Below are positions 1 through 10,665 of a DNA stretch of 64,000 bases, in pieces; position 1 is the first letter of the stretch; each line of letters opens with the position of its first letter. Location of the stretch: positions 96,956,061-97,020,060 of the forward strand of contig NC_080540.1 of assembly GCF_028640845.1 (NCBI RefSeq). Reading direction: 5' to 3'. Below the pieces are notes generated by a model. The model saw only the letters and a program-made list of their open reading frames with translations, searched no databases and was not told the origin of the DNA. The position numbers and the translations under genes are program-made. The stretch is from Ahaetulla prasina (Eukaryota > Chordata > Lepidosauria > Squamata > Colubridae).

Positions 1-516
1 ATATTCTATATTATCACAACATAATGACAGAAGGACAAAAGGTGGTTATTCATGCTTAATCTTCCGGCTAAAAGGACACGACTAGAATGAAAGGGACAAA
101 GCCTGAAGGACAACACACATAATCCTTGAAAACTTTGTGTGTGACTATCATACTCCCACATGTATGAATTAGAAATATTATGACGCATATAGTTTATCTC
201 ATTTTGAATTAAGAGCACACAGCAACTCTAAACCTTTCACTGGAATGTTCAAAGTGATCTTATTCAAATGAAACACAATTTAAAGTTGGTTGAGCATTCT
301 GTGTCCCATTAAGAAAAATGTAAGTGGCTTTCCCTAGCAACTTTGATCGGAGCATATGTCTTCTTTGATTGCTGCTGTTCTTGGTACTGGTTCTTGCTTA
401 CCTGAGTGTTGGTTAATAGGTATCTGATGAAGAAGAATGTGTTTAGGGCTATTTTCCCTTCCCTTTCCTTCCAATAGTAGTTATTTTAATGAGACTATAA
501 TTTGTTCTAATCTTTA
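1..516. other. AT-rich intergenic sequence, nothing recognised
   Basis: I see no conserved coding frame, RNA gene or recognisable repeat here. Frames are short and low in complexity. Confidence 0.5.
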
Positions 517-524
517 CTTTAAGT

Positions 525-878
525 CAGGGGTATCAAACTCAAGGCCCATGGGCCAAATCTGCCCCACAGGGTGCTTAAAACTGGCCCAGGCCATTCTGGA
601 AACAGCAAAGGACCAGCCCATGGTGCCTCTGCCAACAAAAATGGAGCTTGGGAGGGCCACATGCAATCCTCCCAAGCTCTGTTTTCACCAGAGCCTCTGT
701 TGTAAGAGGCTGTCGCAGCTGAAAACGGAGCTTGGGAGCCCGTTTTTGCTGGCAGAGCGCTCGGGCCACCACGGGCACCCAGACACAAGTAACACTGAGC
801 TGTCCACAACCCCCCCTGGCCACCCCCCACCCCCCCGAGATCAAACACAACCCCAATGAAATTGAGTTTGACACCCTG
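525..878. mobile_element. hAT/Charlie-like non-autonomous DNA transposon
   Basis: The element opens with CAGGGGTATCAAACTC and closes with GAGTTTGACACCCTG, an imperfect terminal inverted repeat of the hAT/Charlie kind. The flanks carry an 8-bp target duplication, ctttaagt (517-524) and ctgtaagt (879-886), with one mismatch. The GC-rich interior encodes nothing recognisable; open frames across it are incidental. hAT transposases make 8-bp duplications, so the class is well supported. The exact subfamily cannot be named without a library search. Confidence 0.8.
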
Positions 879-886
879 CTGTAAGT

Positions 887-1777
887 CATTGATAGTGTGC
901 TCATCCAGGCTTAGGCATTATCATTAGAATTTTTCAGCTCTTTTGTTGCTCTATTTTCTGTCCTATTGCACATCTTAAACTGGCAGAATTCTTCTTGTCA
1001 CCCACACTGCTATGATATGAGGCTAATTTTTAATATTTTTTGAAAATATTAAAAAGAATCCCAGACAGATCATTGAAACAATAGTTTCGAATACAAATTA
1101 GCTTGTATTTAAATAAACTCCATCTGAGGCATTGAACTGGCATTCAGTAAACTTATCAACAGGCTCTTTTCCAACTTGTTTAGCATCTTTAAGACAAGGA
1201 AGATATAATGACTGGTGGGTTTTTAATATTTTATTTTCCAAGTAAATAAATAAACGAGCTCCTTCACCAATTTTATAGTAGATTGATTGCAAATGGCAGT
1301 TAGTTGGACTCTCTACATAATATGTTCAAACAACTATGTGTTTTGCATATTGCTGGGTTTTTTTATTCCACATTGGAAATTTGGCACACTAACTGACATA
1401 AAAAAATGGCTAAACTCATAGCCTCCATTTCACTGTGATTGGAATGACTAGAATACATATCACAAACTTAAGGTTATGTATTTTGGCCAATTAAACTAGC
1501 AGAGAAAGTCAAACCCATTAGATAGCTTGTTCCTAACAAAGGACATACTGCAACATTTCACATAATATATGTCTTGTATATGAATATCTCTTGACAACTA
1601 AGCTAACCTCTAAGATTCTGCTAATATTAACTTAGCTTAACATCCAGAAAACAAATTGACTTTAATCAGCTGCTAACTTGTAGTACAAGCAATGGCACAA
1701 ACATAGCCATTCAATTAGAAATGTGTATGTGCTGATCTGACAAAAGGTAAAATACATATCAGTTTCTCCAGCAAAAT
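887..1777. other. Intergenic sequence, nothing recognised
   Basis: AT-rich sequence with no supported gene or repeat. Confidence 0.5.
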
Positions 1778-2123
1778 AAAGGTAATAAAGGTAAAGGTTC
1801 CCCTCGCACATACGTGCTAGTCGTTCCCAATTCTAGGGGGCAGTGCTCATCTCCGTTTCAAAGCCGAAGAGCCAGTGCTGTCCGAAGACATCTCCATGGT
1901 CATGTGGCTGGCATGACTCAACAACAAAGGCGCACAGAACTCTGTTACCTTCCCACCAAAGGTGGTTCCTATTTTTTCTACTTGCATTTTTTACGTGCTT
2001 TCAAACTGCTAGGTTGGCAGAAGCTGGGACAAGTAACAGGAGCTCACCCTAATTCGAACCGCTGAACTGCTGACCTTTTGATCAACAAGATCAGCGTCTT
2101 ACCCACTAAGCCACCACGTCCCC
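1778..2123 (-). mobile_element. Sauria-type tRNA-derived SINE, near full length
   Basis: Read on the minus strand, the 5' end is tRNA-like. An A-box-like stretch (TGGCTTAGTGG) lies at about 2095-2116 and a B-box-like GGTTCGAAT at about 2051-2060, as expected of an RNA polymerase III internal promoter. The body contains the typical squamate SINE core, and the 3' end is the short repeated AACCTTTACC tail near 1780-1800. Such SINEs encode no protein and use a LINE reverse transcriptase (Bov-B type in the known Sauria family). The name comes from memory of the family. Confidence 0.75.
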
Positions 2124-2165
2124 TTAGAGGTAATAGGCACAAATATCATATGATATCCTATGAAG

Positions 2166-2524
2166 AGGAAATATAGGGGATCCTCGCTTAACAGCCATTT
2201 CTTCAGTGACTGTTTGAATCTACAATGGCACTGGATGAGTGGTACTTATGACTGGACCTGAAAATTCTGACTATTTCAGCATCCCCATGATTATGATCCA
2301 GATATGTGGTGACTGGCTCACAATTACAATATTGTAGTGTCCTGTAGTCACATGATCACGATTTTCAATGTTCATTGCCAATGTCTGACAAGCAAAATCA
2401 ATAGGGAAGCCAGATGGAAGTCACAAATAGCAACAATTTAATGTTGTGCTTAACAGCAGAGTGGAATTTGTTCAATAATGGCAACCAGAAATGCCTGAAC
2501 TGCCATCGCTAAGCAATGCAGTCA
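2166..2524. repeat. Diverged interspersed repeat (TAAGCGAGG-ended snake-type repeat)
   Basis: The stretch begins with GATCCTCGCTTAACAGCC and contains motifs such as ACTTATGAC, GCATCCCCATG and GACAAGCAAA. I recognise these from a common unclassified squamate interspersed repeat, and related pieces lie near 8510-8608 and 43866-44060. No clear target duplication is visible. It is probably an old non-autonomous DNA element, but the class is inference. Confidence 0.4.
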
Positions 2525-3482
2525 CATGATGTCACATTTTATATTTGTGTTGCTTAGCTTGATAGAATATAGTTCACTATATTTTTCCAGCATCACAGCA
2601 GAAAGACACAATCATCTTGCCTATCTGCCTTCAAATCCTAAAAGGACCTATAATTCTGACCCCACACTCTCTTCACAGCAAAAACAAACAAACAAACAAA
2701 TCTTTGAATACGTTCAAACTCTAGCAGGATAGAGTTTAGAGGCAAACTAGACAAAGCTGACACAGTTTTTGCAGTAAATGCATTGTGAACAGCTTCAACA
2801 GACCAGAAAAATAAAGAACAATAAACATAAAAAGCACCTCAACCATCCCAGAGTTTTTGTATTTTTAAACACTCTAAAGGGTCTGCAATTAACAGACTAC
2901 AAGATTGTACACATAGTGTGATAATATTGAACAGTTCAGCAAATCAACTCTAACCCCAAACCCTGATATTTGCATTTTTAAATACATTGTGAAAGATTTA
3001 TCATCCAATACTCAACTATCCAACCTAAGTAGCATAGAAATGTATTTTTGAAAAGATTATACACCGTCTTGTTGAACTCAGGCCTCCCTGCGCACTCTTA
3101 TGTGCATGTTCTTGTGATGGTTGATGCTGAAATTTAGAATGGATTTAAAAATGAAACACGTATTGATATTCAAAGGCAGTCTGAAAGTTCAACATCAGCA
3201 GGGCACAATAACACTCACAAATTGGATGACAGCATCATCTCTGCAGACCAACTTTGCATTTAGTCATGAATTTATAACATTGAGCACTAGTATTTGTGTG
3301 TAAAGCACACACTTTTGTATTTTGCTGAATTGTGTTCTGCATTTTTAAAACTTCGTTTTATAGACTACAAAGCAGTAAACCTGTAGATTCCCTGGCCATT
3401 TCATGTGTGGCTCAGCAGGCCAAAGTATACTAAATTTAATTCAACTTTGGAGTTCAGTAACTATTTAAGTATCACCAATTGT
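2525..3482. other. Intergenic sequence with a short CAAA run
   Basis: No gene is supported. A short (CAAA)n run lies at about 2679-2701. Confidence 0.5.
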
Positions 3483-4759
3483 TGACTACAAATCTTGATC
3501 AGGGCAAAGAAATAGATACAATCTACATAGACTTCTGTAAAGCTTTTGACTCAGTAGTACATAATAAACTTCTCCTAAAATTAAAATCCTACGGCATTTC
3601 AGGACCCCTCCACAATTGGATAACAGCTTTCTTGTCAAACAGACAACAAGTGGTCAAAATTGGCAATGCTCTATCAAATCCTGTTCCTGTCAAAAGTGGC
3701 GTTCCCCAAGGCTGAGTTCTTGGACCAACACTCTTCATATTATACATTAATGATCTCTGTGATCATATTACAAGTAATTGTGTTCTCTTTGCTGACGATG
3801 TCAAACTATTTAACACCACCAACAATACAACTACCCTTCAAAAAGACCTTGACTTTTTATCTGAATGGTCTAAAACTTGGCAACTCCAAATCTCAACCAG
3901 CAAATGCTCAGTCCTACATATTGGAAAAAAGAACCCAAACACTAAGTACAAGCTTGATGGACATTACATTACAGATGACCGCCACCCTGTTCAAGACCTT
4001 GGAGTTTTCATATCAAATGATCTAAGTGCCAAAGCCGACTGCAACTACATCGCAAAAAAGGCTTTAAGAGTTGTAAACCTAATCTTGCGTAGCTTCTTCT
4101 CCAAAAACACTACACTACTAATCAGAGCATATAAAACATTTGCTAGACCAATTCTTGAATACAGCTCAACTGTCTAGAACCCATACCACATTTCTGACAT
4201 CAATACAATTGAACGTGTTCAGAAATATTTTACAAGAAGAGTTCTCCACTCCTCTGAATACAACAAAATACCTTATGCCACCAGACTTGAAATCCTGGGT
4301 TTAGAAAATTTAGAACTACGCTGCCTTCGACATGACCTGAGTGTAACTCATAGAATCATCTGTTACAATGTCCTTCCTGTCAAAGACTACTTCAGCTTCA
4401 ATCACAACAATACGAGCACACAACAGATTTAAGCTTAATGTTAACCGCTCCAATCTTGATTGCGGAAAATATGACTTCAGTAACAGAGTTGTTAATGCTT
4501 GGAATAAACTACCTGATTCTGTGGTCTCTTTCCAAAATCCCCAAAGCTTCAACCAAAAACTGTCTACTATTGACCTCACCCCATTTCTAAGAGGTCTGTA
4601 AGAGGCGTGCATAAGAGCACAAGCGTGCCTACCGTTCCTGTCCTATTATTTCCTTTCGTTATATCCAATTAATATAGTTATTACATACTTATACTTATAT
4701 ATATGCTTTTATATTGTATAGTTATTTCATGCTTATGCTTATATATACTGTGTGACAAA

Positions 4760-4822
<63 letters not shown>
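3483..4822 (+). mobile_element. 5'-truncated LINE 'family A' (CR1/jockey-like), AAAT tail
   Basis: A plus-strand non-LTR retrotransposon cut off inside the reverse transcriptase. The truncation at about 3483 is placed by comparison with the longer copy at 61484-63298, whose sequence continues upstream. The 3' UTR holds the family signature GTGCCTACCGTTCCTGTCC and ends in a TGTGACAAATAAATAAAT-type tail of about 65 bp (4757-4822). Other pieces of this family lie at 7050, 9410, 32396, 37596, 43326 and 44131. The clade call rests on ORF2 motifs and is approximate. Confidence 0.75.
3485..4601 (+). pseudogene. LINE family A ORF2 remnant (reverse transcriptase, C-terminal part)
   Basis: The reading frame starts inside the RT domain with IDFCKAFDSVVHNKLLLKLK, followed by SGVPQG and, past a stop at 3713-3715, an LFADD catalytic block near 3790. 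The C-terminus carries the CR1-like VVNAWNKLPDSVV motif (about 4485-4525) and ends in TPFLRGL. It is broken by the TGA at 3713, a TAG near 4175 and a frame change before 4368. Intact, the protein would copy LINE RNA at the target site; this one cannot. Endonuclease and N-terminal RT are absent. Confidence 0.75.
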
Positions 4823-5792
4823 CTGAGCTGGAGGAAGGAGTCAAGTGGGGAATTAGTCCAGAATCATTTCACAGGCACAAGAGGGCAAGTCTGACCCCTC
4901 CTCCCCCAGTGCAAACTGTCAGTGTGAGAAGACTGCTGTGAAATAGGCACTGGAGCATTAAAGTAGCTAATTTGAACTCTTCACATGTGGGTTTAGTTGC
5001 CCACACCTGGCACCATAGAAGGACGAACACAATCCATGCCATTGACTAGCAGCGTGGTATTGAGCAGAAGTCCCCATCGGCAGGGTCTCCTTGTATCTTC
5101 TGAGATAAAGTGTTAGAAATGGTGTGAGTAGAATAAAAGTATCCAATTTGTCTCAGATATCTGGCTTTGCTGAGGCAGACTACACATACCTTAACTTTCT
5201 CTCATTGTGCGCTCATGGTACACTAATCAGGGTAGCATGAAAACAATGGAATATTTGCCACCAGAATTGCTTACATTTCGTGCTCAGGTACAAGCAGGTG
5301 ACCCATTTTGAGAGTGAATTGTTTGCACCTCCCTAATGTGCATCTGCATTGGCTGTTTTGAAACCTAATTCATTGTGTCTTTAAGTGGAGAGTTGCAATA
5401 AACTTGAGTAAAAGTGTAAAACTGATACAAACTGGCAGAGGTGGGTGCCGAGGGTTTGTAATTAGCAGGATATAGAAAAGAGGTCCTGAATGTCAAGAAG
5501 AAATGAGTTCCAGTTAAATCCCAGGATGAGCTAAGGGGTAGATGAAGTGGAATCTGAAAGAAAAGCAAAATTGGGAACTTTTCAGTAGGGAAAGGAAAGC
5601 TGTCTCATAGAATTGAGAGGGAAAATTGAAATGAGAGTTTGGGGAAAGAGCGTGGTACTGTAGTGTGCATAGAAAAAATAAATAAATCGAGAACAAAGAG
5701 CACTGGACTTAGGAATTTTACTTGGGGCACACAGGATTCTCCCTCTTTTGATACCAGAAACAATGAAAGAGGAAGTAAAGAAGAAGAGAAGA
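4823..5792. other. Intergenic sequence, nothing recognised
   Basis: I could not assign any of this interval to a gene or known repeat. Confidence 0.45.
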
Positions 5793-5800
5793 CAACACAG

Positions 5801-6048
5801 CAGTGGTGAAATCCAAATTTTTTTACTACTGGTTCTGTGGGCGTGGCTTGGTGGGCATGGCTTGGTAGGCATGACAGGGGAAGGATACTGCAAAATCCCC
5901 ATTCCCTCCCCACTCCTGGGAGGAAGGATATTGCAAAATCTCCATTCCTAGCCCACTCTGGGGCCATCCAGAGGTGGTATTTGCTGGTTCTCTGAACTAC
6001 TCAAAATTTCCGCTACCGGTTCTCCAGAACTGTTGGATTTTACCCCTG
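5801..6048. mobile_element. hAT-like MITE, family E copy 1
   Basis: A 248-bp element bounded by CAGTGGTGAAATCCAA and TGGATTTTACCCCTG, which are near-inverted termini. It is flanked by caacacag (5793-5800) and cgacacag (6049-6056), an 8-bp target duplication with one difference. The interior repeats GTGGGCATGGCTTGGT-type motifs and ends with CGCTACCGGTTCTCCAGAAC. Six further copies in this window share the termini. Confidence 0.8.
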
Positions 6049-6056
6049 CGACACAG

Positions 6057-7049
6057 GTTTGACCCAACAAGACCACATCTGGAGGAATGGGCAGGAAAAA
6101 TGAGAGATAATGATTGTGGAAGTATAGAATCAGTTGTGTGATTGCAAAACACAAGGGTGTAAGTATAACCTTTATAATGCACTACAGAACTATGAAGCAA
6201 GAATTATTCAAGACAAGCTTGATTTCGTATCTACATACAATGCAATGCTACCAACTAGCATTGTCTGCAATGCTACCACTGGCACCAGAAAATATGTGGG
6301 GCTATTTTATTTGTTTAATTCATTTGGAGAGTTGTATGTTACTCGAAGTCAGTTAATGGAAATGGTCTATAAGCCCATAAATAAAAATAAAATAAAACAG
6401 AAAGAGAGAAGTTAAGACTATGTAATGACATTTTCCCTTTAATTGAATCTTTCCAATTTCCAGCATTTGTGAAAGATTAATTTTAAGTCCCTTTCCAATG
6501 CATATTTAAGTTTTCATGGCTGAGATAGTTTACCAGTGAAAAAACAGAAGCGGCTCTTTTAGATGGTGTCATAATGAACATAATAAAGCAAAGTAGGCAT
6601 GGCAAAATTATGCAGAGCAAGTACTCTAAAATGAATATCACTGGAACTATCTACTCTTCATTCAGACAATGCTGTGCATTGCATGTTAATATTTTATGCA
6701 ATGTTATATTGTAATTTTTAATGGAGAAAATACTTAGGCTAATTTATTATTCAATTGGAATGGATCCTTCAGACCAATGATCCAATTTGCTGCTGAAAGG
6801 AAATTTAAGCATTGTTAACAGTTAGTTGTTAACTTCCTTCAATGAGGAACCAACCACTCTCCTAGATAATAGAGGACACCATAAAACTGTTCTTCATGGA
6901 AGTTTTTCTTAATGTTTAATTGGAATCTTCCTTCCTTTCTGCACATATGTACGCTGGCCACTTTAATACAGATAGTCTGAAGTTAAAATGGCAATTGGGA
7001 CTGGAATTTCTATTGCTAACTGATGCAATTACAAAGTGTGATATCAAGT
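6057..7049. other. Intergenic sequence, nothing recognised
   Basis: AT-rich; no supported gene or repeat. Confidence 0.5.
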
Positions 7050-7608
7050 TTTATTTTTTATTTATTTATTTTGTCGAGTACATATTAAAGGGAACATTAG
7101 GACAGGGACGGTACGCAAGCACACTGGTGCTCTTAGGCATGCCCCTTACAGACCTCTTAAGAATGGGGTGAGGTCAACAGTAGACAGTCTTAGGTTAAAG
7201 TTTTGGGGGTTTTGGGATGAGACCACGGAGTCTGGCAGTGCATTCTAGCATTAACAACTCTGTTACTGAGGTCATATTTTCTGCAATCAAGTTTGGAGCA
7301 GTTCACTTTAAGTTTGTATCTATTGTCTGCTCATGTATTGTTGTGGTTGAAGCTGAAGTAGTCATTGACAGGAAGGGCATTGTAGCAGATGATTCTATGA
7401 GTTAAACTCAGGTCATACCGAAGGCGGCGTAGTTCTAAATTTTCTAAACACAGAATTTCAAGTCTGGTGGCATAAGGTATTTTGTTGTGAGCAGAGGAGT
7501 GGAGAACTCTTCTCGTGAAATATTTCTGAACTGTCTCAGTTGTATTAATGTCTGATATACAGTGTGGGTTCCAGACAGATCAGCTGTATTCGAGAATTGG
7601 TCTTTGCT
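7050..7608 (-). mobile_element. LINE family A 3' fragment
   Basis: Reverse-complement match to the 3' part of the LINE at 3483-4822: the ORF2 C-terminal region, the GGCATGCCTAAGAGCAC-type 3' UTR and a tail read here as TTTATTTATT. Coding is disrupted. 5'-truncated near 7608. Confidence 0.7.
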
Positions 7609-7611
7609 TAG

Positions 7612-8608
7612 AACTGCTTTGCTTAGGGACAGTAACCCCAGAACAGCATGGGTTGTTAAGTGAAGACCTCATGGACCATGATGTGAGAAGAGGTAGGATT
7701 CCCAGGCAAATGGGCTGGGAGGTAAGAGCTGTGAGTGTCAACTTTGTATAGGGGGTTGGGTGCTGCAGGCAGGTGCTAGGGAGCATGGCCAGGGGGGCAT
7801 CTGTTGGAGGTGGACCTAGGGAATGCAGGCAGGTGAGTGCTGCTGCCTCACCAGGAAGGAAAGGGGCCAAGGCTACAAGCCGTCCCCTCCATGTACCACT
7901 GTTAGCTGGGGCAATTGTCCCACCAAGGACAATCTGGCAGCAATTCCTGGTAGCTTCTCAGCCAAGAGCTTCCCATGTAGCAAAGAGTCCAGAGGGGAAG
8001 GCAATGATGAGGGGCAGAGGGTGCCTCACACTGTCACACAACATGGACAAAAGAGCCTCTGCACTGTAGGGCTTGAGGCCCATCTATGCTGGTGACCTCA
8101 GCAGAGAGAAGACAGGTGAAGAAGATAAGATTGTCAGCCGGGGGCTATGGCAGAGGGGGAATTTTGATAATGTGATCAGGGAATGCCGTGACAGCCAAAA
8201 CTTTGAGGAACATAGAACATCAGAGTCAGAAGAGACTTAGGAGGTCTTCTAGTCCAATCCCTTCTTAAGCAGGATACAATATACCATTTCAGACAAATGG
8301 CTCTCTAGTCTCTTCTTAAAGGCCTACAGTGATGGAGCATCCACAACCTCTGAAGGCAAGCTTTTCTACTGTTTGATTGTTCTCACTGTCAGGAAATTTC
8401 TCCTCAAGTCTATGTTGCTTCTCTCCTTGGTTAGTTTCCATCCACTGCTTCTTGGTTTGCCTTCTTGCCTAGCCTGATTGTGTGATGGATGTGTGTGTGC
8501 GCTGTGAGAGCCAAAACTTTGAGGACCATTTAAAAGTCCAATTTTTTTGCACGGTCATAACTTTGAGCGGTCGCTGAACAAATGGTCATAACCTGAGGAC
8601 TATCTATA
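7612..8608. repeat. Diverged interspersed repeat interrupted by a CR1 fragment
   Basis: The right end (GGTCATAACCTGAGGACTA near 8585-8605) resembles the end of the same repeat class as 2166-2524. The left and GC-richer middle part (7612-8190) is only tentatively part of it. A CR1 piece sits at 8210-8508 between two copies of a 17-bp word. Boundaries and class are uncertain. Confidence 0.35.
8210..8508 (-). mobile_element. CR1 LINE 3' fragment (family B)
   Basis: Read in reverse, this resembles the end of a classical CR1 ORF2 and 3' UTR: phrases such as GTTGTGGATGCTCCATCACT and GGACTAGAAGACCTCCTAAG are recognisable. Related copies lie at 18130-18945 and 51355-51603. The word agccaaaactttgagga occurs at 8193-8209 and 8509-8525, directly on either side, consistent with a target duplication. 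About 40 bp at the right end of the insert is unassigned. Confidence 0.65.
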
Positions 8609-9409
8609 ACAAACAAATTAGAATTGCTAAATTTGAAACCTCTCATTGTTTTCCACTAGCAACACTGATACTCATGCTTGCTGCTGAATACCTCTGACCT
8701 ACTTCTAAATTTCCAAAATAAATACTTTCCAGAAACTCAATAGAGAACAGTTCCATACTGTTCTTTGTTCTCTATTGAGCGTTGTTCAGCATTGTTTTCA
8801 CAACTTCAAAGAAAAGTGTAAAATCAACCCACACACACTTTAACAGGTACTGGTCTTGAAATAATAAAATTAAATGCTCCGGTGAGAGAAAGAGCTTCCA
8901 TTCGTGGAGGATCAGAGCGCCCTGAAGCTCCACCAAGTTGTAGGGTTACAAGGGAAAAAGAGGAGGTTTGTTATTAATTTGTTGTGTACATGGCAGCTGA
9001 ACTAGTAGTTCCCACTCTCTGGTAGCACCCTGGGAATGGATTAGCTTGGAGCTGATTTCAAATTGCTGCAACCTTTTTTTGTTTTTTTGAGGAAATGATT
9101 TTAGTAAAAGAATAAAATGATTCCAAAATTTTGAGTTATAGTTTCTACCACAGTGTTAATGTACTAATTAAATTCAAGGTATGTGGAATTCTGGAAAAAA
9201 AACAAGTCACCAAATACCTACGGGGAAGAAAATCAGGGTTTCATTGCTTTGAATTGCTGCCTTATACTAGTGACAATTAGAATAGTTATTGCAAGCTACA
9301 TATCCTTGTGTGTAAAATGAAGGATAATTAGCTTTCTTCTTCCATCTCCTTGTTTTTAAGAGCCATGTTCCCAAATGGTTAACATTGTTTTTAAGGCAGA
9401 CAATTCAAC
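8609..9409. other. Intergenic sequence, nothing recognised
   Basis: No gene or known repeat is supported. Confidence 0.5.
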
Positions 9410-9551
9410 GTTTTATTTTATTTATTTATTTGTCAAGAATGTCTTAGGTAATAAGTATGAACATGGATTGGATATATAAAATAGATACAAATAGAAGAAA
9501 CATTAGGATAGGACCGTAGGCACGCTGGTGCTCTTACGCATGCCCCTTATT
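9410..9551 (-). mobile_element. LINE family A 3' end fragment
   Basis: It begins with TTTATTTATTTATTTGTCAA (the tail in reverse) and continues to the GGACCGTAGGCACGC / GCATGCCCCTTAT family signature. Only the 3' UTR remains. Confidence 0.65.
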
Positions 9552-9989
9552 TCAAAGTTCGTATATACAGCTCAGAGTTCTCAATATAGACCATCAAACT
9601 AAACATTCACTGATTTAAAAGACTCAATGAATAAAGGCTTGGTTTATCAAAATTTCTCAATAAATAAAATGAATCAATCAAGATAAAGTTTTTGCAAGCT
9701 GATCTGTAAATGTGATCCTCTAACAAAAAGAGACCAGTGCATCTTAAGACTAATCAATTTCATTGTAAAGGACCAGTATTGGGCCATTGCAGTGTGGCCT
9801 TCCTGACTTACGAGGTCACTTGGACTGTCTGATGTCACAGATGAGTTTATAATTTTTAAAAAATTGTTGGGATATTAAAACTCGTCTGTTGGGTTTATCA
9901 GTGCATACATATATCCTGTGTGTCATGTCAGTGCATATTCTTAATATGTGTCCTGAGTGAGCATGGATACGGAACTTATTCTTAGTGAC
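9552..9989. other. Intergenic sequence, nothing recognised
   Basis: No gene or known repeat is supported. Confidence 0.5.
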
Positions 9990-9996
9990 ATCTAGA

Positions 9997-10096
9997 CTGG
10001 GATCTCCAACCTTGGCAATTTTAAGACTTGTGGACTTCAACTCGCAGAAGAGTTGAAGTTCACAAATCTTAAAGTTGCCAAGGTTGGAGACCTCTG
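9997..10096. mobile_element. Palindromic MITE (hAT-like), about 100 bp
   Basis: The sequence is almost one long inverted repeat: TCTCCAACCTTGGCAA at the left is matched by TTGCCAAGGTTGGAGA at the right, and the arms continue to a short central loop near 10035-10045. The 7-bp word atctaga abuts both ends (9990-9996 and 10097-10103); an 8-bp duplication with one change is also possible. As RNA it would form a long hairpin. Confidence 0.75.
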
Positions 10097-10103
10097 ATCT
10101 AGA

Positions 10104-10418
10104 TAACAGCATGTTTGCAATTCAGTTGATATTGTTGTGGTGTAATCTTGTAGAGATGAAATGGTGAACATATGCAAAAAAAATAAAGCTGTAGATTTAA
10201 TTTTGAATGAAAAGACAATGTGTATGTCTATGTGTATGTATGCACGTGTGTGCATGTGTGTATATCAAAAAGTATAACTTGGTGCTAAATTGTGAGTGCA
10301 TATGAAAATAGGAATACATAACTTGGTGTCAGTAACATTTTATGCTTCAGAGAATTGTGATAATGGGAAAGTCAAATAAGATTTGGGAAAACTTTGGATT
10401 TAGAAAAAATTAAGCAAC
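10104..10418. other. Intergenic sequence, short TG/TA-rich tract
   Basis: Only an imperfect TGTATG/TGTG-rich stretch (about 10218-10265) stands out. Confidence 0.5.
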
Positions 10419-10423
10419 ATTTT

Positions 10424-10613
10424 TGTTAAGTTCGGGAAGTAACGAGGCTGGAGACCAGGGTAGTGACAACAGCTCTTTAATATAGGGTGAACCCAGCAAC
10501 TGGCTGGGGGAAAAACCTCTCCTTTTATACAGTTCTACTGGAGGCTTCGTCCAATCAGCAACGTGCTGATTTCCCGCTCAAATATTTAAAGGTACAAACA
10601 TGAATACATAACA
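10424..10613 (-). repeat. Gypsy 3' LTR
   Basis: 190 bp, opening TGTTAAGTTCGGGAAGTAAC and closing AATACATAACA on the plus strand, so it has TG...CA ends in both orientations. An AGCTCTTTAATATAGGG segment near 10472 supplies an AT-rich signal in reverse. It matches the other LTR base for base as far as I could compare. Confidence 0.95.
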
Positions 10614-10626
10614 CTCCTCCCCTCCC
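10614..10626 (-). other. Gypsy polypurine tract
   Basis: Read in the element's direction this is GGGAGGGGAGGAG, abutting the 3' LTR. Such tracts prime plus-strand DNA synthesis. Position and composition are both as expected. Confidence 0.85.
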
Positions 10627-10665
10627 AGAAAACACTTTGCCTCTATTTACATATTTATTTACATG

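Noticed and set aside
437..859. 140-codon open frame, proline-rich C-terminus
   Set aside because: It lies across the hAT-like element at 525-878 and reads its GC-rich interior; it resembles no protein.
2041..2123. A genuine tRNA gene
   Set aside because: The A- and B-box-like words belong to the SINE head; the sequence runs on into a SINE body and does not fold as a mature tRNA with an acceptor stem that I can find.
5582..5967. Overlapping minus-strand frames of 106-120 codons
   Set aside because: They run through the MITE at 5801-6048 and adjacent C/T-rich sequence; chance frames.
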